This document shows, in pieces, positions 25,039-34,097 of a stretch of DNA of 49,760 nucleotides. The position numbers were made by a program, and so were the translations under genes. The notes below the pieces were generated by a model. That model worked only from the letters and a program-made list of their open reading frames with translations. It searched no databases and had not been told where the DNA came from. Source of the stretch: Ilumatobacteraceae bacterium (lineage in GTDB: Bacteria > Actinomycetota > Acidimicrobiia > Acidimicrobiales > Ilumatobacteraceae); the NCBI GenBank assembly GCA_025463305.1, contig JAOBWK010000018.1, positions 1 to 49,760 of the forward strand, in the 5' to 3' direction. Within the stretch, counting starts at the first letter, position 1. The number at the start of each line of letters is the position of its first letter.

Positions 25039-26003
25039 CAGTGCTTGGCCTGCGGGTCGAACGCGTCGCGGAGGCCGTCACCGAGGAAGTTGACGCACAG
25101 CACCACGATGAGCAGCATCAGTCCCGGGAAGTACAGCAGGAAGGCCGACTTGCCGCCGACCTGTCCTTCGGCGTCGGACAGCATCTTGCCCCAACTGGTC
25201 TTGGGCGGCTGGACACCGAAGCCGAGGAACGACAGCGTCGCCTCGGTGACGATGGCGCCGGCGATGCCGAGCGTGGCGTTGACCATGATGGGTCCCAGCA
25301 TGTTGGGCAGGATGTGCCGGGTGATGATGCGCCAACTGGACGCACCCGAGGCTCGAGCGGCCTCGACGAACTCCTTCTCGCGCAGCGACAGCACCTGGCT
25401 GCGCACGACGCGGGCGACACCCATCCACGCCAGCCCGGCGAGGACCAGGATGATGGTGACGTCGGTGTAGCCGAAGTACTTCAGCGCCACGGCCAGCACG
25501 GCGATGGCCGGGATGACGAGGAACAGATCGGTGAAGCGCATCAGCAGGTTGTCGATGGCCTTGCCGAAGTAGCCGGCGATGGAGCCGGCCGCGAAGCCGA
25601 CGATGGTGGACAACAGGCCGACGGCGATGCCGATCTTCAGCGACACCTGGCCGGCGAAGAGCACCTCGGTGAAGTAGTCGCGTCCGAGCTGATCGACGCC
25701 GAAGAGGTGGTGACGGCTCGGGCCGGTGACCGGCGCGAGCAGGTCCTGCTTGTTCTGCGGGAACGGCGCCAGCCACTTGGCGCCGAAGCACAGCACCAGC
25801 AGGATGACGAACAGCACCAGCGACACGACAGCGGCCTTGTGGCGCAGGAACCGGCGCACGACGAGCTGGAACTGCGAGCGCGCCTTGGGCTCGGCGCCGG
25901 CGATGAGCTGGAGATCGCCCTCGTCGGCCTCGGGCATCTCCTCGACGATCTCGGCCAGTGCCTCGGTGGAGATCGGTTCGGCGTCTTGATCGGAAACCGT
26001 CAT
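25038..26003 (-). CDS. Peptide ABC transporter permease (OppC/DppC type)
   Basis: 321 residues. After a 50-residue acidic N-terminal tail come an N-terminal membrane helix (AVVSLVLFVILLVLCFGAKWL) and, after the periplasmic segment HHLFGVDQLGRDYFTEVLFAG that is diagnostic for OppC, five further helices. The cytoplasmic EAA loop appears as EAARASGASSWRIITRHILPN, the ATPase contact. ATG 26003 overlaps the upstream permease stop as ATGA, so earlier in-frame codons are excluded. The acidic N-terminal tail (EALAEIVEEMPEADEGDL) is longer than in many homologues. Confidence 0.95.
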   Translation of the reverse strand: MTVSDQDAEPISTEALAEIVEEMPEADEGDLQLIAGAEPKARSQFQLVVRRFLRHKAAVVSLVLFVILLVLCFGAKWLAPFPQNKQDLLAPVTGPSRHHLFGVDQLGRDYFTEVLFAGQVSLKIGIAVGLLSTIVGFAAGSIAGYFGKAIDNLLMRFTDLFLVIPAIAVLAVALKYFGYTDVTIILVLAGLAWMGVARVVRSQVLSLREKEFVEAARASGASSWRIITRHILPNMLGPIMVNATLGIAGAIVTEATLSFLGFGVQPPKTSWGKMLSDAEGQVGGKSAFLLYFPGLMLLIVVLCVNFLGDGLRDAFDPQAKH

Positions 26004-26971
26004 GTCACCCGGATCCTTGGGTCGAGGAAGCCGTAGACGACGTCCGCCAACAGGTTGAAGGCAATCACGAAGACCGCGCCGACCAACATCCACGCGAGGA
26101 TCACGTTGACGTCGCCGGCGAGCAGACCCGCCAGGAACAGCCGGCCCATGCCCGGGATGGAGAAGATCGACTCGGTGATGATCAGGCCGCCGAACAGAGC
26201 GCCGGCGTCGACCGCGGTCTGCGAGACGAGCGGCAGCAGCGCGTTGCGGAGCGCGTGCTTGAAGATCACCTTCCGTCGCGGCAGGCCCTTGGCCCGGGCC
26301 GTGCGGATGTAGTCGGCGGACAGCACGTCGAGCATCGCGGCACGCTGGAAGCGGCTCCAGACGGCGACCGTCTGGACCGTGAGCGTCAGCACGGGCAATG
26401 CGAGATGTCGGATGTAGTCCAGGTTGAACCCGGACTGACCGGTGGAGTGCAGCCCGACGAAGTAGAGGATCGGGTGAGCGAGGTGCCAGTGGAGCTTCGG
26501 CTCGACCGACAGGAACTGGATCGCGAGGAGTGCGAACCAGAACGGCGGCATCGCGACGCCGAGGTAGGAGAGGCCGGTGAACGCGACGTCGGCGACGGAG
26601 TACTGGCGGACGGCCGAGTACACGCCGGAGACGATGGCGATGGCCAGCGAGATCACGACGCCCCAGAAGATGAGCTGCACGGTGAACCCGAGGGCACGCG
26701 ACACCATCGTCGTGACCTTGTCGTTCGTGCTGGTGCTGACGCCCCAGTCACCGCGGATGAACTTGGTGAGCCAGTTCCACCACTGGACCACGATCGGCTT
26801 GTCGAGGCCGAACTCCTTGCGCTTCTCCGCGATGAGGCGCGCAGCGTCCTTGGAAGTCCGGTACTTCGCCGTCGGGTCGAACGTCTTCCGGATGCCCCAG
26901 AACACGATGAACGACGAGATGACGAGGACCGGGATCGAGAAGAGCACTCGACGTGCAATGAATCGAATCAT
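26000..26971 (-). CDS. Peptide ABC transporter permease (OppB/DppB type)
   Basis: 323 residues. N-terminal MIRFIARRVLFSIPVLVISS is the classic OppB start with the first membrane helix. The EAA-type cytoplasmic loop reads YIRTARAKGLPRRKVIFKHALRNALLP. The C-terminus FNLLADVVYGFLDPRIR is also standard. It forms the membrane pore with the OppC-type subunit. It begins 75 bases after the substrate-binding gene, and that gap contains a strong hairpin, so expression relative to the binding protein is probably reduced. Confidence 0.95.
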   Translation of the reverse strand: MIRFIARRVLFSIPVLVISSFIVFWGIRKTFDPTAKYRTSKDAARLIAEKRKEFGLDKPIVVQWWNWLTKFIRGDWGVSTSTNDKVTTMVSRALGFTVQLIFWGVVISLAIAIVSGVYSAVRQYSVADVAFTGLSYLGVAMPPFWFALLAIQFLSVEPKLHWHLAHPILYFVGLHSTGQSGFNLDYIRHLALPVLTLTVQTVAVWSRFQRAAMLDVLSADYIRTARAKGLPRRKVIFKHALRNALLPLVSQTAVDAGALFGGLIITESIFSIPGMGRLFLAGLLAGDVNVILAWMLVGAVFVIAFNLLADVVYGFLDPRIRVT

Positions 26972-26992
26972 GAAGTCGGGAGTGTCATCGCC

Positions 26993-27024
26993 GTCCCGGC
27001 CCGGCCGCGAGGCCGGACCGGGAC
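26993..27024 (-). terminator. Intercistronic hairpin (partial terminator/stabiliser) in peptide transporter operon
   Basis: Inverted repeat GTCCCGGCCCGGCC, loop GCGA, GGCCGGACCGGGAC: 14 base pairs with a single C-A mismatch. It lies between the binding-protein gene and the first permease gene. No T-tract follows in the direction of transcription, so it is more likely an attenuator or a 3'-end stabiliser that leaves more binding-protein mRNA than permease mRNA, a common arrangement in binding-protein-dependent importers. Confidence 0.7.
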
Positions 27025-27046
27025 GAACGAATGGACAGGGACCTGG

Positions 27047-28879
27047 TTACTTGACGGTCCAGGTGTTGATGTTCCACCACGGGCCTTCAACGACGTTCAC
27101 GCTGAAGTCACCAGTGATGTTGTCGCCGTAGAAGCCGATGTTGGGCAGCGGATCGAGCGGCAGCGATGCCACCTGGTCGGCCAGCAGGTCGTCGGCAGCC
27201 TTGGCTGCAGCGGCGCGCTTGGTCGCATCGATCTCCGTGTCGACGGTGGTCAGGAGCGGGTCCAGACCATCGATGACCGTACGGGTCCAGTTCTGGCCGG
27301 AGTTGTTGTTCTCCTCCGACGGGATGTTGGTCGACAGGTAGAGCGTCGACAGGCCAGGGCTCAGCGTGGTGGCGGTCTGTGCGTACAGCGCGACCACGAA
27401 GTCACCGGCGGGCAGCTCGGTGCCGAACAGGTCGCCGGCCTTCTGCTCGTCGATGGTCATGTCGAAGCCGGCAGCCTTGAGCTGGGTCTGGAGGACCTGC
27501 TCGGTGAGCTCACGACGCTTGTTGCCGGCGGTGCTGCGCAGCGGGAACGACAACTTCTTGCCGTCCTTCGCGTAGATTCCGTCGGAACCCTTCGCCCAGC
27601 CGTCACCCGTGAGGATGCTGTCGACCTTGGCCAGGTCGAGCGTGTACTTCGAGAAGGCCTCCTGGTCGGAGTACTTCGCGAGGATCGGCGGGTTCAGGCT
27701 CTGCACGGCCTTGGTCACACCGATGCCGCCGAACAGCTTGTTGACGATGGCGTCACGGTCGATCGCGTAGGCGAACGCCTGGCGAACAGCGACGTCGTCG
27801 AACGGAGCAGCAGCGTTGTTGATCCAGAGCGCTTCCACGTTGCCGGTGTTGGCGTCGACCACGGACTTGCCGGGGAGGCCGCCAGCGTTGATGGCGTCAA
27901 TGGCGTCCAGCTGCGGCTGTGGCCCGATGGAGTCGACTTCGCCGGCCTTGAAGGCCTGGAACTCGGCTGCCGTGTCGGCGAAGAACTTCTCGTCGATCTC
28001 GGCGATCTTGGACTTGGTGCCCCAGTAGTTCGGGTTCGGGACGAACGTCGCGCCGACGCCCTTGTCCCAGCTCTTCAGCATGTACGGGCCGGCCGACCAG
28101 GTGTAGCCGTCCTTGGTCTCCGTGTCACGGTCCTTGCCGTCGAGGATGTGGGCCGGGTAGAGGCCGTAGCTCTCGTACAGGTCCTGCCAGGAAGCGTTGA
28201 CCTTGGAGAAGGTCAGGACTGCGGTGGTCGGATCGGAGTCGTCGACCGACTTGACGTCGCGGTAGACGCTGGTGTCGTAGATGTCGGTGCCGTTGACGAC
28301 CTGGTCCCAGGTGTACTTGAAGTCGGTCGAGGTGATGGGCTTGCCATCCGACCAGACGGCCTTGGGGTTGATCTTGTAGGTCACGGTCAGGCCGTCGGAG
28401 CTGATCGTCGGATCAGCCGAGAGCAGGTTCGAGGTCTTGTAGCCCCAGACGCCATCCGAGCCCTGCACGTAATCGTACGGGCGGGTGGTGGTGATGAACT
28501 CAGCGGCCCATGAACCGTAGGTGGAGCCGCCGCAGCTGCCCATCCAGTCCATGCAGTCCCACTCCTGCTCGACGCCGAGGGTGACCGTGCCGGTCGGGGC
28601 TGCGCCCGAATCGGTGGTCGCCGTGGTGTCGGACGTGGCCGTGCTGCCGGACGTGGCGGTGGTGTCGGACGTCGCCGTGGACGAACCGGTCGATGACGCC
28701 GTGGTGGGGGCGGTGGACGCCTCCGTGGTCGCGGCCGATGACGCCGTGCTGGCGGCGGTGGTCGCCGTCGTTGCAGCGGATGTGTTCGAGACTGTCTTGC
28801 TGTCGCTGCTGCAGGCAGCTCCGACAAGGCTCAGTCCGAGCGCAAGAGCAGCGAATTTGCTGCGCCTGTTGGTGCTCAC
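27047..28879 (-). CDS. Peptide ABC transporter substrate-binding lipoprotein (OppA/DppA, SBP_bac_5 family)
   Basis: 610 residues. GTG 28879 has a consensus AGGAGG eight bases upstream, overriding earlier in-frame codons. A lipoprotein signal ends LSLVGAAC with the cysteine at ~23. A low-complexity Thr/Ser/Ala linker of about 65 residues (~28-95) lifts the binding domain off the membrane. The mature domain shows GVEQEWDCMDWMG, LTVTYKINPKAVWSDGKPITSTDF (the family signature region), YTWSAGPYMLKSWDKG, VRQAFAYAIDRDAIVNKLFGG and the late SLYLDP-like region. Two nearby cysteines (DCMDWMGSCGG) may form a disulfide. First gene of the importer operon; the peptide specificity cannot be read from sequence. 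Confidence 0.95.
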   Translation of the reverse strand: MSTNRRSKFAALALGLSLVGAACSSDSKTVSNTSAATTATTAASTASSAATTEASTAPTTASSTGSSTATSDTTATSGSTATSDTTATTDSGAAPTGTVTLGVEQEWDCMDWMGSCGGSTYGSWAAEFITTTRPYDYVQGSDGVWGYKTSNLLSADPTISSDGLTVTYKINPKAVWSDGKPITSTDFKYTWDQVVNGTDIYDTSVYRDVKSVDDSDPTTAVLTFSKVNASWQDLYESYGLYPAHILDGKDRDTETKDGYTWSAGPYMLKSWDKGVGATFVPNPNYWGTKSKIAEIDEKFFADTAAEFQAFKAGEVDSIGPQPQLDAIDAINAGGLPGKSVVDANTGNVEALWINNAAAPFDDVAVRQAFAYAIDRDAIVNKLFGGIGVTKAVQSLNPPILAKYSDQEAFSKYTLDLAKVDSILTGDGWAKGSDGIYAKDGKKLSFPLRSTAGNKRRELTEQVLQTQLKAAGFDMTIDEQKAGDLFGTELPAGDFVVALYAQTATTLSPGLSTLYLSTNIPSEENNNSGQNWTRTVIDGLDPLLTTVDTEIDATKRAAAAKAADDLLADQVASLPLDPLPNIGFYGDNITGDFSVNVVEGPWWNINTWTVK

Positions 28880-29101
28880 GTGTTTGCCTCCTGAGTGGGT
28901 AAGGAGGGAAGGATGTCTTACCGAGGTAACCCGTCCGGACACGGCAAGCCGCACCGCACGAACACCGCATTGTCCTCCCCGATCAATACGGATTGGGCGA
29001 ACCCTAGCACTCGTGCTGTCAAGTGAATAATGAAAGTGTTCCAGCTTTACGAAAAGTTGGCAGGTTCATTCCAGACCGCCACGTCTCGGAATTGTCAAGC
29101 C
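28880..29101 (-). promoter_or_regulatory. Upstream region of the peptide transporter operon
   Basis: 222 bases between the tpiA stop and the binding-protein start, less GC-rich than its surroundings in the 28985-29095 part. On the minus strand TTGACA occurs twice, at 29093-29098 and 29017-29022, each a perfect -35 hexamer, but no convincing -10 hexamer lies 16-18 bases downstream of either. A 5-base-arm palindrome, AGCAC-TC-GTGCT, at 29006-29017 overlaps the second. The region most likely contains the operon promoter and an operator, but neither is proven. Confidence 0.35.
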
Positions 29102-29887
29102 CTACATGTTCCGGTATTGGACGATCCGCGCGAACTCGTCGGGGTCCAGGCTGGCCCCACCGACCAGGGCGCCGTCGATGTCGGGCTGGGCCATCAGCTC
29201 GGCGATGTTGGCCGCCTTGACGGAGCCGCCGTACTGGATCCGCACGGCATCGCCGGTGGCCGCGTCGTACAGCTCGGCGACGCACGCCCGGATGGAACCG
29301 CACACCGATTGCGCGTCGGCGGACGTCGCGGTGCGGCCTGTCCCGATCGCCCAGATCGGCTCGTAGGCCACGACCATCGTCGCCACCTGCGCAGCCGTTC
29401 GACCGGCGAGCGCAGCGCGGACCTGGCCGACCACCTTGGTCTCGGTGTCGCCCGCCTCACGCTCGGCCAACGTCTCGCCCACGCACAGGATCGGCGTCAT
29501 GCCGTGCTGCTGGACGGCGGCCACCTTCTTGGCGACCACGTCGTCGGTCTCGCCGAACAGCTCGCGCCGCTCGCTGTGGCCGCAGATCACGAAGCGGACG
29601 CCGAGCTTGTTGAGGAAGATCGGCGAGATCTCGCCGGTGTACGCGCCCTTGTCCTCCCAGTGGCAGTTCTGCGCACCGAGCAGGTAGTGCAGCTCGTCGG
29701 CCTCGATCAGCGTCTGGATGCTGCGGATGTCGGTGAAGGGCGGATGGATGCACACGTCGACGGCGGCGACGTCGTCCTTGCCGATCAGGTACGACAGCTT
29801 CTGGACGCTCTGGATCGCCTCGAAGTGGTTGTTGTGCATCTTCCAGTTGGCCGAGATGATCGGCCGGCGAACCGGGTCAGTGGGCAT
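29102..29887 (-). CDS. tpiA: Triosephosphate isomerase
   Basis: 261 residues. Interconverts dihydroxyacetone phosphate and glyceraldehyde 3-phosphate. Active-site lysine in SANWKMH (~residue 16), histidine in VICGHSERRE (~103), catalytic glutamate and flexible loop in VAYEPIWAIGTGRTA (~175), and phosphate-binding QYGGSVKA and DGALVGGASL. ATG 29887 overlaps the end of pgk by 11 bases, so it is translationally coupled. It is the last gene of the gap-pgk-tpiA unit. Confidence 0.98.
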   Translation of the reverse strand: MPTDPVRRPIISANWKMHNNHFEAIQSVQKLSYLIGKDDVAAVDVCIHPPFTDIRSIQTLIEADELHYLLGAQNCHWEDKGAYTGEISPIFLNKLGVRFVICGHSERRELFGETDDVVAKKVAAVQQHGMTPILCVGETLAEREAGDTETKVVGQVRAALAGRTAAQVATMVVAYEPIWAIGTGRTATSADAQSVCGSIRACVAELYDAATGDAVRIQYGGSVKAANIAELMAQPDIDGALVGGASLDPDEFARIVQYRNM

Positions 29888-30994
29888 TGGGTGCTCCGCG
29901 CAGTGCGGCGAGCCCGGGCAGGTCGCCGAGCTCGAGCAGCTCCAGCGACGCGCCGCCGCCGGTGGACACGTGGTCGACCTCGTCGTCGAGGTGGAACTGG
30001 GCGAGCGCTGCGGCCGAGTCGCCGCCGCCGACCACGGTGAACGCCTTGGTGTCCGCCATCGCCTGGGCCACGGTGCGGGTGCCGGATGCGAAGCGATCGT
30101 CCTCGAACATGCCCATCGGCCCGTTCCAGAACACGGTGCGGGCGTCCATGATGATGTCGCTGAACGCCGCCGCCGAGCCGGGTCCAACGTCGAAGCCCTT
30201 CGCACCGTCGGGCAGTCGCGTGCCGAAGGTTGCATATGCACCATTCGCGTCGACACCCGTGATGTCGTCGGGCAGGTGGATGGACTTGCCCGATGCGAGC
30301 AGCCGCTTGCAGGTCTCGACCTGATCGGGCTCGCAGAGCGACGCGCCGACGGGCTTGCCCTGCGCCATGAAGAAGGTGAAGCACATCGCCCCGCCGATGA
30401 CGAGCGAGTCGACGATGCCGAGGAGTGCCTCGACGACACCGAGCTTGTCGGAGATCTTCGAGCCACCGAGCACGGCGACGAACGGGTGCTTGGGATGGTT
30501 GCGCATCCCGAGCAGGACGTCGACTTCCTTCTGCAGCAGCAGACCCATCGCCGACGGCAGCGTCTTCGGCGGCCCGACGATGGAGGCATGGGCGCGGTGC
30601 GCCGCGCCGAACGCGTCGTCGACGTACGCGTCGACCCCGTCGATGAGGTTGGCGACGAACGCGGGATCGTTGCCCTCCTCGCCTGGGTGGAACCGCAGGT
30701 TCTCCATCAGGTCGACGCCGGGGGCCAACTCGGCCAGGCGCTCACGCACCGGCGCCATGCTGTACTTCGGTTCCGGCTTGCCCTTCGGGCGGCCGAGATG
30801 GCTCGCGCAGACCACGGAGGCGCCGCGCTCGGTGAGCCAGTTGATGGTGGGCAGCGCGGCACGGATCCGGAAGTCGTCGGCGATCTCACCGTTGTCGAGC
30901 GGCACGTTGAAGTCGGTGCGGACGAGCACCCGCTTGCCGTCGACGTCGCCCAGGTCCTCGAGGACCGGGATGCCAGGTCCGGGTGCGTCAGCCA

Positions 30995-30995
<1 letters not shown>
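29877..30995 (-). CDS. pgk: Phosphoglycerate kinase
   Basis: 372 residues, slightly shorter than the usual 385-400. Transfers phosphate from 1,3-bisphosphoglycerate to ADP. Signature KRVLVRTDFNVPLDNGEI with the substrate-binding residues, SHLGRPKG, ENLRFHPGEEGND, FGAAHRAHAS, FVAVLGGSKISDK, and the C-terminal ATP-binding parts NGPMGMFE and TVVGGGDSAAAL followed by STGGGASLELL. The missing length is in loops of the C-terminal half, so activity should be intact. ATG 30995 shares one base with the gap stop (TGATG). Confidence 0.98.
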
Positions 30996-32170
<1,175 letters not shown>

Positions 32171-33043
32171 TCAGCGCGCGATGTCGCGGTGCGTCACTCG
32201 CGGCTGGTAGCCGTGACGGCGCAACCAACCGGCGAGCTCCTCGCTGATCGCAACGCTGCGGTGCCGACCGCCCGTGCAGCCGATGGCGATCGAGAGGTAG
32301 CTCTTGCCCTCCGTCGCGTACGCGGGCACGAGCAGATCGAGCAGGTTCTCGAACCGCTCGAGGAACTCCGACGTCGTCGGTTGGTCGAGCACGTAGCGGC
32401 GGACCGCCTCGTCGAGTCCGGTCAGCGGGCGCAGCGCCTCGATCCAGTGCGGGTTCGGCAGGAAGCGGACGTCGATGACCATGTCGACGTCGAGGGGCAG
32501 CCCGTGCTTGAACCCGAAGCTGGTGACCGCGGTCTGCATCGCCGCGTCGTTGCCGTCGCTCGCGAACGCATCGGCGATGCGGGCCTTGAGCTGATGGACG
32601 GTGAGCAGCGAGGTGTCGATGAGCAGATCGGCTTCGGCCTTGACCGGCTCGAGCAACGCCCGCTCGCGTTCCACCGCTTCGGTGATGCCGCCGCCGCTGT
32701 CGTCGAGTGGGTGCTTGCGCCGGGTGCTGCCGTAGCGCTTGACGAGCTCATTGGTGTTGGCGTCGAGGAACAGCACGCGCACGCGGTGCTCGCTGCTGCG
32801 CAGCCGGCGGATCTCCTTGACGACGTCGCTCTGGTCCGCGGTCGGTCCGACGACGAGCGCGAGGCGTTGGTACCCCGATCCCGAGCCGGCTCCACCTGCG
32901 GACGCGCTGCCGAGCTCGACGATCTTGTCCATCAACGTGATCGGCAGGTTGTCGACGACGAACCAGCCGATGTCCTCGAGATCGTCCGCTGCGTGCGAAC
33001 GCCCGGCGCCGGAGAGACCGGTGATGACGAGGATGTCGGACAT
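32171..33043 (-). CDS. rapZ: RapZ/YvcJ-family RNase adapter, nucleotide-binding protein
   Basis: 290 residues. P-loop GLSGAGRSHAADDLEDIGW with the actinobacterial Arg in place of Lys, followed by the diagnostic FVVDNLP. C-terminal half has FGFKHGLPLDVDMVIDVRFLPNPHW and the conserved GCTGGRHRSV motif. In E. coli the homologue binds a small RNA and guides RNase E; in Gram-positives its role is less clear but it binds GTP/ATP. The usual actinobacterial neighbours between rapZ and gap (yvcK and whiA) are missing in this window. ATG at 33043 has no strong ribosome site but matches the family start SDILVITGLSGAG. Confidence 0.96.
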   Translation of the reverse strand: MSDILVITGLSGAGRSHAADDLEDIGWFVVDNLPITLMDKIVELGSASAGGAGSGSGYQRLALVVGPTADQSDVVKEIRRLRSSEHRVRVLFLDANTNELVKRYGSTRRKHPLDDSGGGITEAVERERALLEPVKAEADLLIDTSLLTVHQLKARIADAFASDGNDAAMQTAVTSFGFKHGLPLDVDMVIDVRFLPNPHWIEALRPLTGLDEAVRRYVLDQPTTSEFLERFENLLDLLVPAYATEGKSYLSIAIGCTGGRHRSVAISEELAGWLRRHGYQPRVTHRDIAR

Positions 33044-33140
33044 CGTGGCCCAGTTTATTCGGGTACGCGTCGGTGCTTCCGGGATGCACCCGCGAGTTCA
33101 CGGACTCGCCATGTTGACGCCGGCAACCCCCGAGAGAACG

Positions 33141-33929
33141 TCAGCGCTTGCGGGTGCGCAGGTAGAGCAGGCGTGGGATCGTCGCCGCGGCCTCGTACTC
33201 CTCGGCGCGGGTGAGGAACCCGGGCGGTGGCGCGGGTTCGAGCATCCGCTCGATCAGCAGCCCGTTGTCGGCCAGGGCGTTGACGTAGCGACCGAGCGGC
33301 CGGTGGATGAACGGGATGAACACATCCTTCTCCACCTCCTGGTCGGATTCGTCCTCGGTGAGGTAGGGCCCGATCCGCCAGTACTGCTCCGGTGGATCGA
33401 GGATCTGGTCGTCGATCCAGCCGCTGTTCGGCGCCTGCAGCAGGGGATGGTTGAGGAAGAAGCAGAAGCGTCCGCCGGGGGCGAGGACGCGGGCGACCTC
33501 GGCAATGGCTTCGTCGACGTCGCGGATGTGCTCGAACACGAGGCAGGCCACGACCGCGTCGAACGCGCCGTCGGGGAACGGCATCGCGGCGGCACCCGAG
33601 CGGGCGTACGCAACTCCCCCGTCGCGCTCCTTGGCCACCGTCAGCTGGTTCCAGGTCGGGTCGATGCCGACGACGGTCTCGGCGCCGAGCGTGACGGCGA
33701 GCCGGGCGATCTGGCCGTCGCCGCAGCCGACGTCGAGGATCCGCTTCGCACCGGCGAGTTCCTCGGCCGCCATCGGCATGATCTGCTCTTCGTACTCGGG
33801 ATCGGCACCGTCGGTGAACCCGTCGATCCACCACGACGCGTTCGCCTCCCACAGGTCTTCCTCGGGCAGGTCGTGCTCGGGCTGATCGTCTGCTGGCTCG
33901 TCCCGTTCTGGCATGTCGTGGTCAGGCAC
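33141..33929 (-). CDS. Class I SAM-dependent methyltransferase
   Basis: 262 residues. Motif I RILDVGCGDGQIARL at ~63-77, motif II TVVGIDPTWNQ, motif III-like AMPFPDGAFDAVVACLVFEHIRDVD, motif IV ARVLAPGGRFCFFLNHPLLQ. These define SAM binding in the methyltransferase 11/25 group. The C-terminal half (PPEQYWRIGPYLTEDE, then HRPLGRYVNALADNGLLIERM) resembles small-molecule methyltransferases of the UbiE/Coq5 type; the acceptor is unknown. The first ~30 residues are acidic and not part of the fold, so the start (GTG 33929 or ATG 33914) is uncertain. Divergent from the riboswitch-controlled gene, only 34 bases separate this start from the riboswitch. Confidence 0.9.
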   Translation of the reverse strand: MPDHDMPERDEPADDQPEHDLPEEDLWEANASWWIDGFTDGADPEYEEQIMPMAAEELAGAKRILDVGCGDGQIARLAVTLGAETVVGIDPTWNQLTVAKERDGGVAYARSGAAAMPFPDGAFDAVVACLVFEHIRDVDEAIAEVARVLAPGGRFCFFLNHPLLQAPNSGWIDDQILDPPEQYWRIGPYLTEDESDQEVEKDVFIPFIHRPLGRYVNALADNGLLIERMLEPAPPPGFLTRAEEYEAAATIPRLLYLRTRKR

Positions 33930-33963
33930 CCCAGCAGGCTACGGGTCCGGTAGACTGCTCGGC

Positions 33964-34059
33964 GGAGGGGAGTACCCCGTCAAGCAACGAGTCGTCAGCA
34001 CGTCCGAGCCATACTCTCGGTCCGGCTCGTTCGCCCGCCTGCGGGTGGGGAAGACCTCC
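33964..34059 (+). promoter_or_regulatory. yybP-ykoY manganese-sensing riboswitch aptamer
   Basis: Conserved and paired elements of the yybP-ykoY class are present in order. P1: GGAGG (33964-33968) with CCTCC (34055-34059). Conserved loop GGGGAGTA at 33967-33974. P3-type stem AACGAG (33986-33991) with CTCGTT (34026-34031), followed by the conserved GTCGTCA at 33991-33997. Second hairpin CCCGC (34034-34038)/GCGGG (34041-34045), then the second conserved loop GGGAAGACC before P1 closes. This class binds Mn2+ between its two docked loops. The downstream gene encodes a TerC/Alx-family protein, the best-known target of the class. The match is by reading and comparison with remembered structures; a covariance-model search was not possible. 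Confidence 0.92.
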
Positions 34060-34097
34060 TGTCATCGCACCCACGGGTGCGGAACAGGAGCCCCGTC
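34056..34097 (+). promoter_or_regulatory. Translational expression platform of the riboswitch (anti-Shine-Dalgarno stem)
   Basis: CTCCTGT at 34056-34062, which includes the 3' arm of aptamer stem P1, is perfectly complementary to ACAGGAG at 34084-34090, which contains the ribosome site AGGAG of the TerC-type gene. Between them CGCACC (34066-34071) and GGTGCG (34076-34081) form a six-pair hairpin that brings the arms together. So P1 and the AGGAG-sequestering stem exclude each other: with metal bound, P1 forms and the ribosome site is free; without it, the site is masked. Confidence 0.8.

Noticed and set aside
25958..28513. 851-codon open frame on the plus strand across the peptide transporter genes
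   Set aside because: It is antisense to clear permease and binding-protein genes, has no ribosome site and a composition of Asp/Val/Arg/Gly/His typical of mirror frames in GC-rich DNA.
29006..29017. CIRCE-like heat-shock operator (AGCACTC) upstream of the peptide transporter
   Set aside because: Only one half resembles CIRCE and the inverted partner with nine-base spacing is absent.
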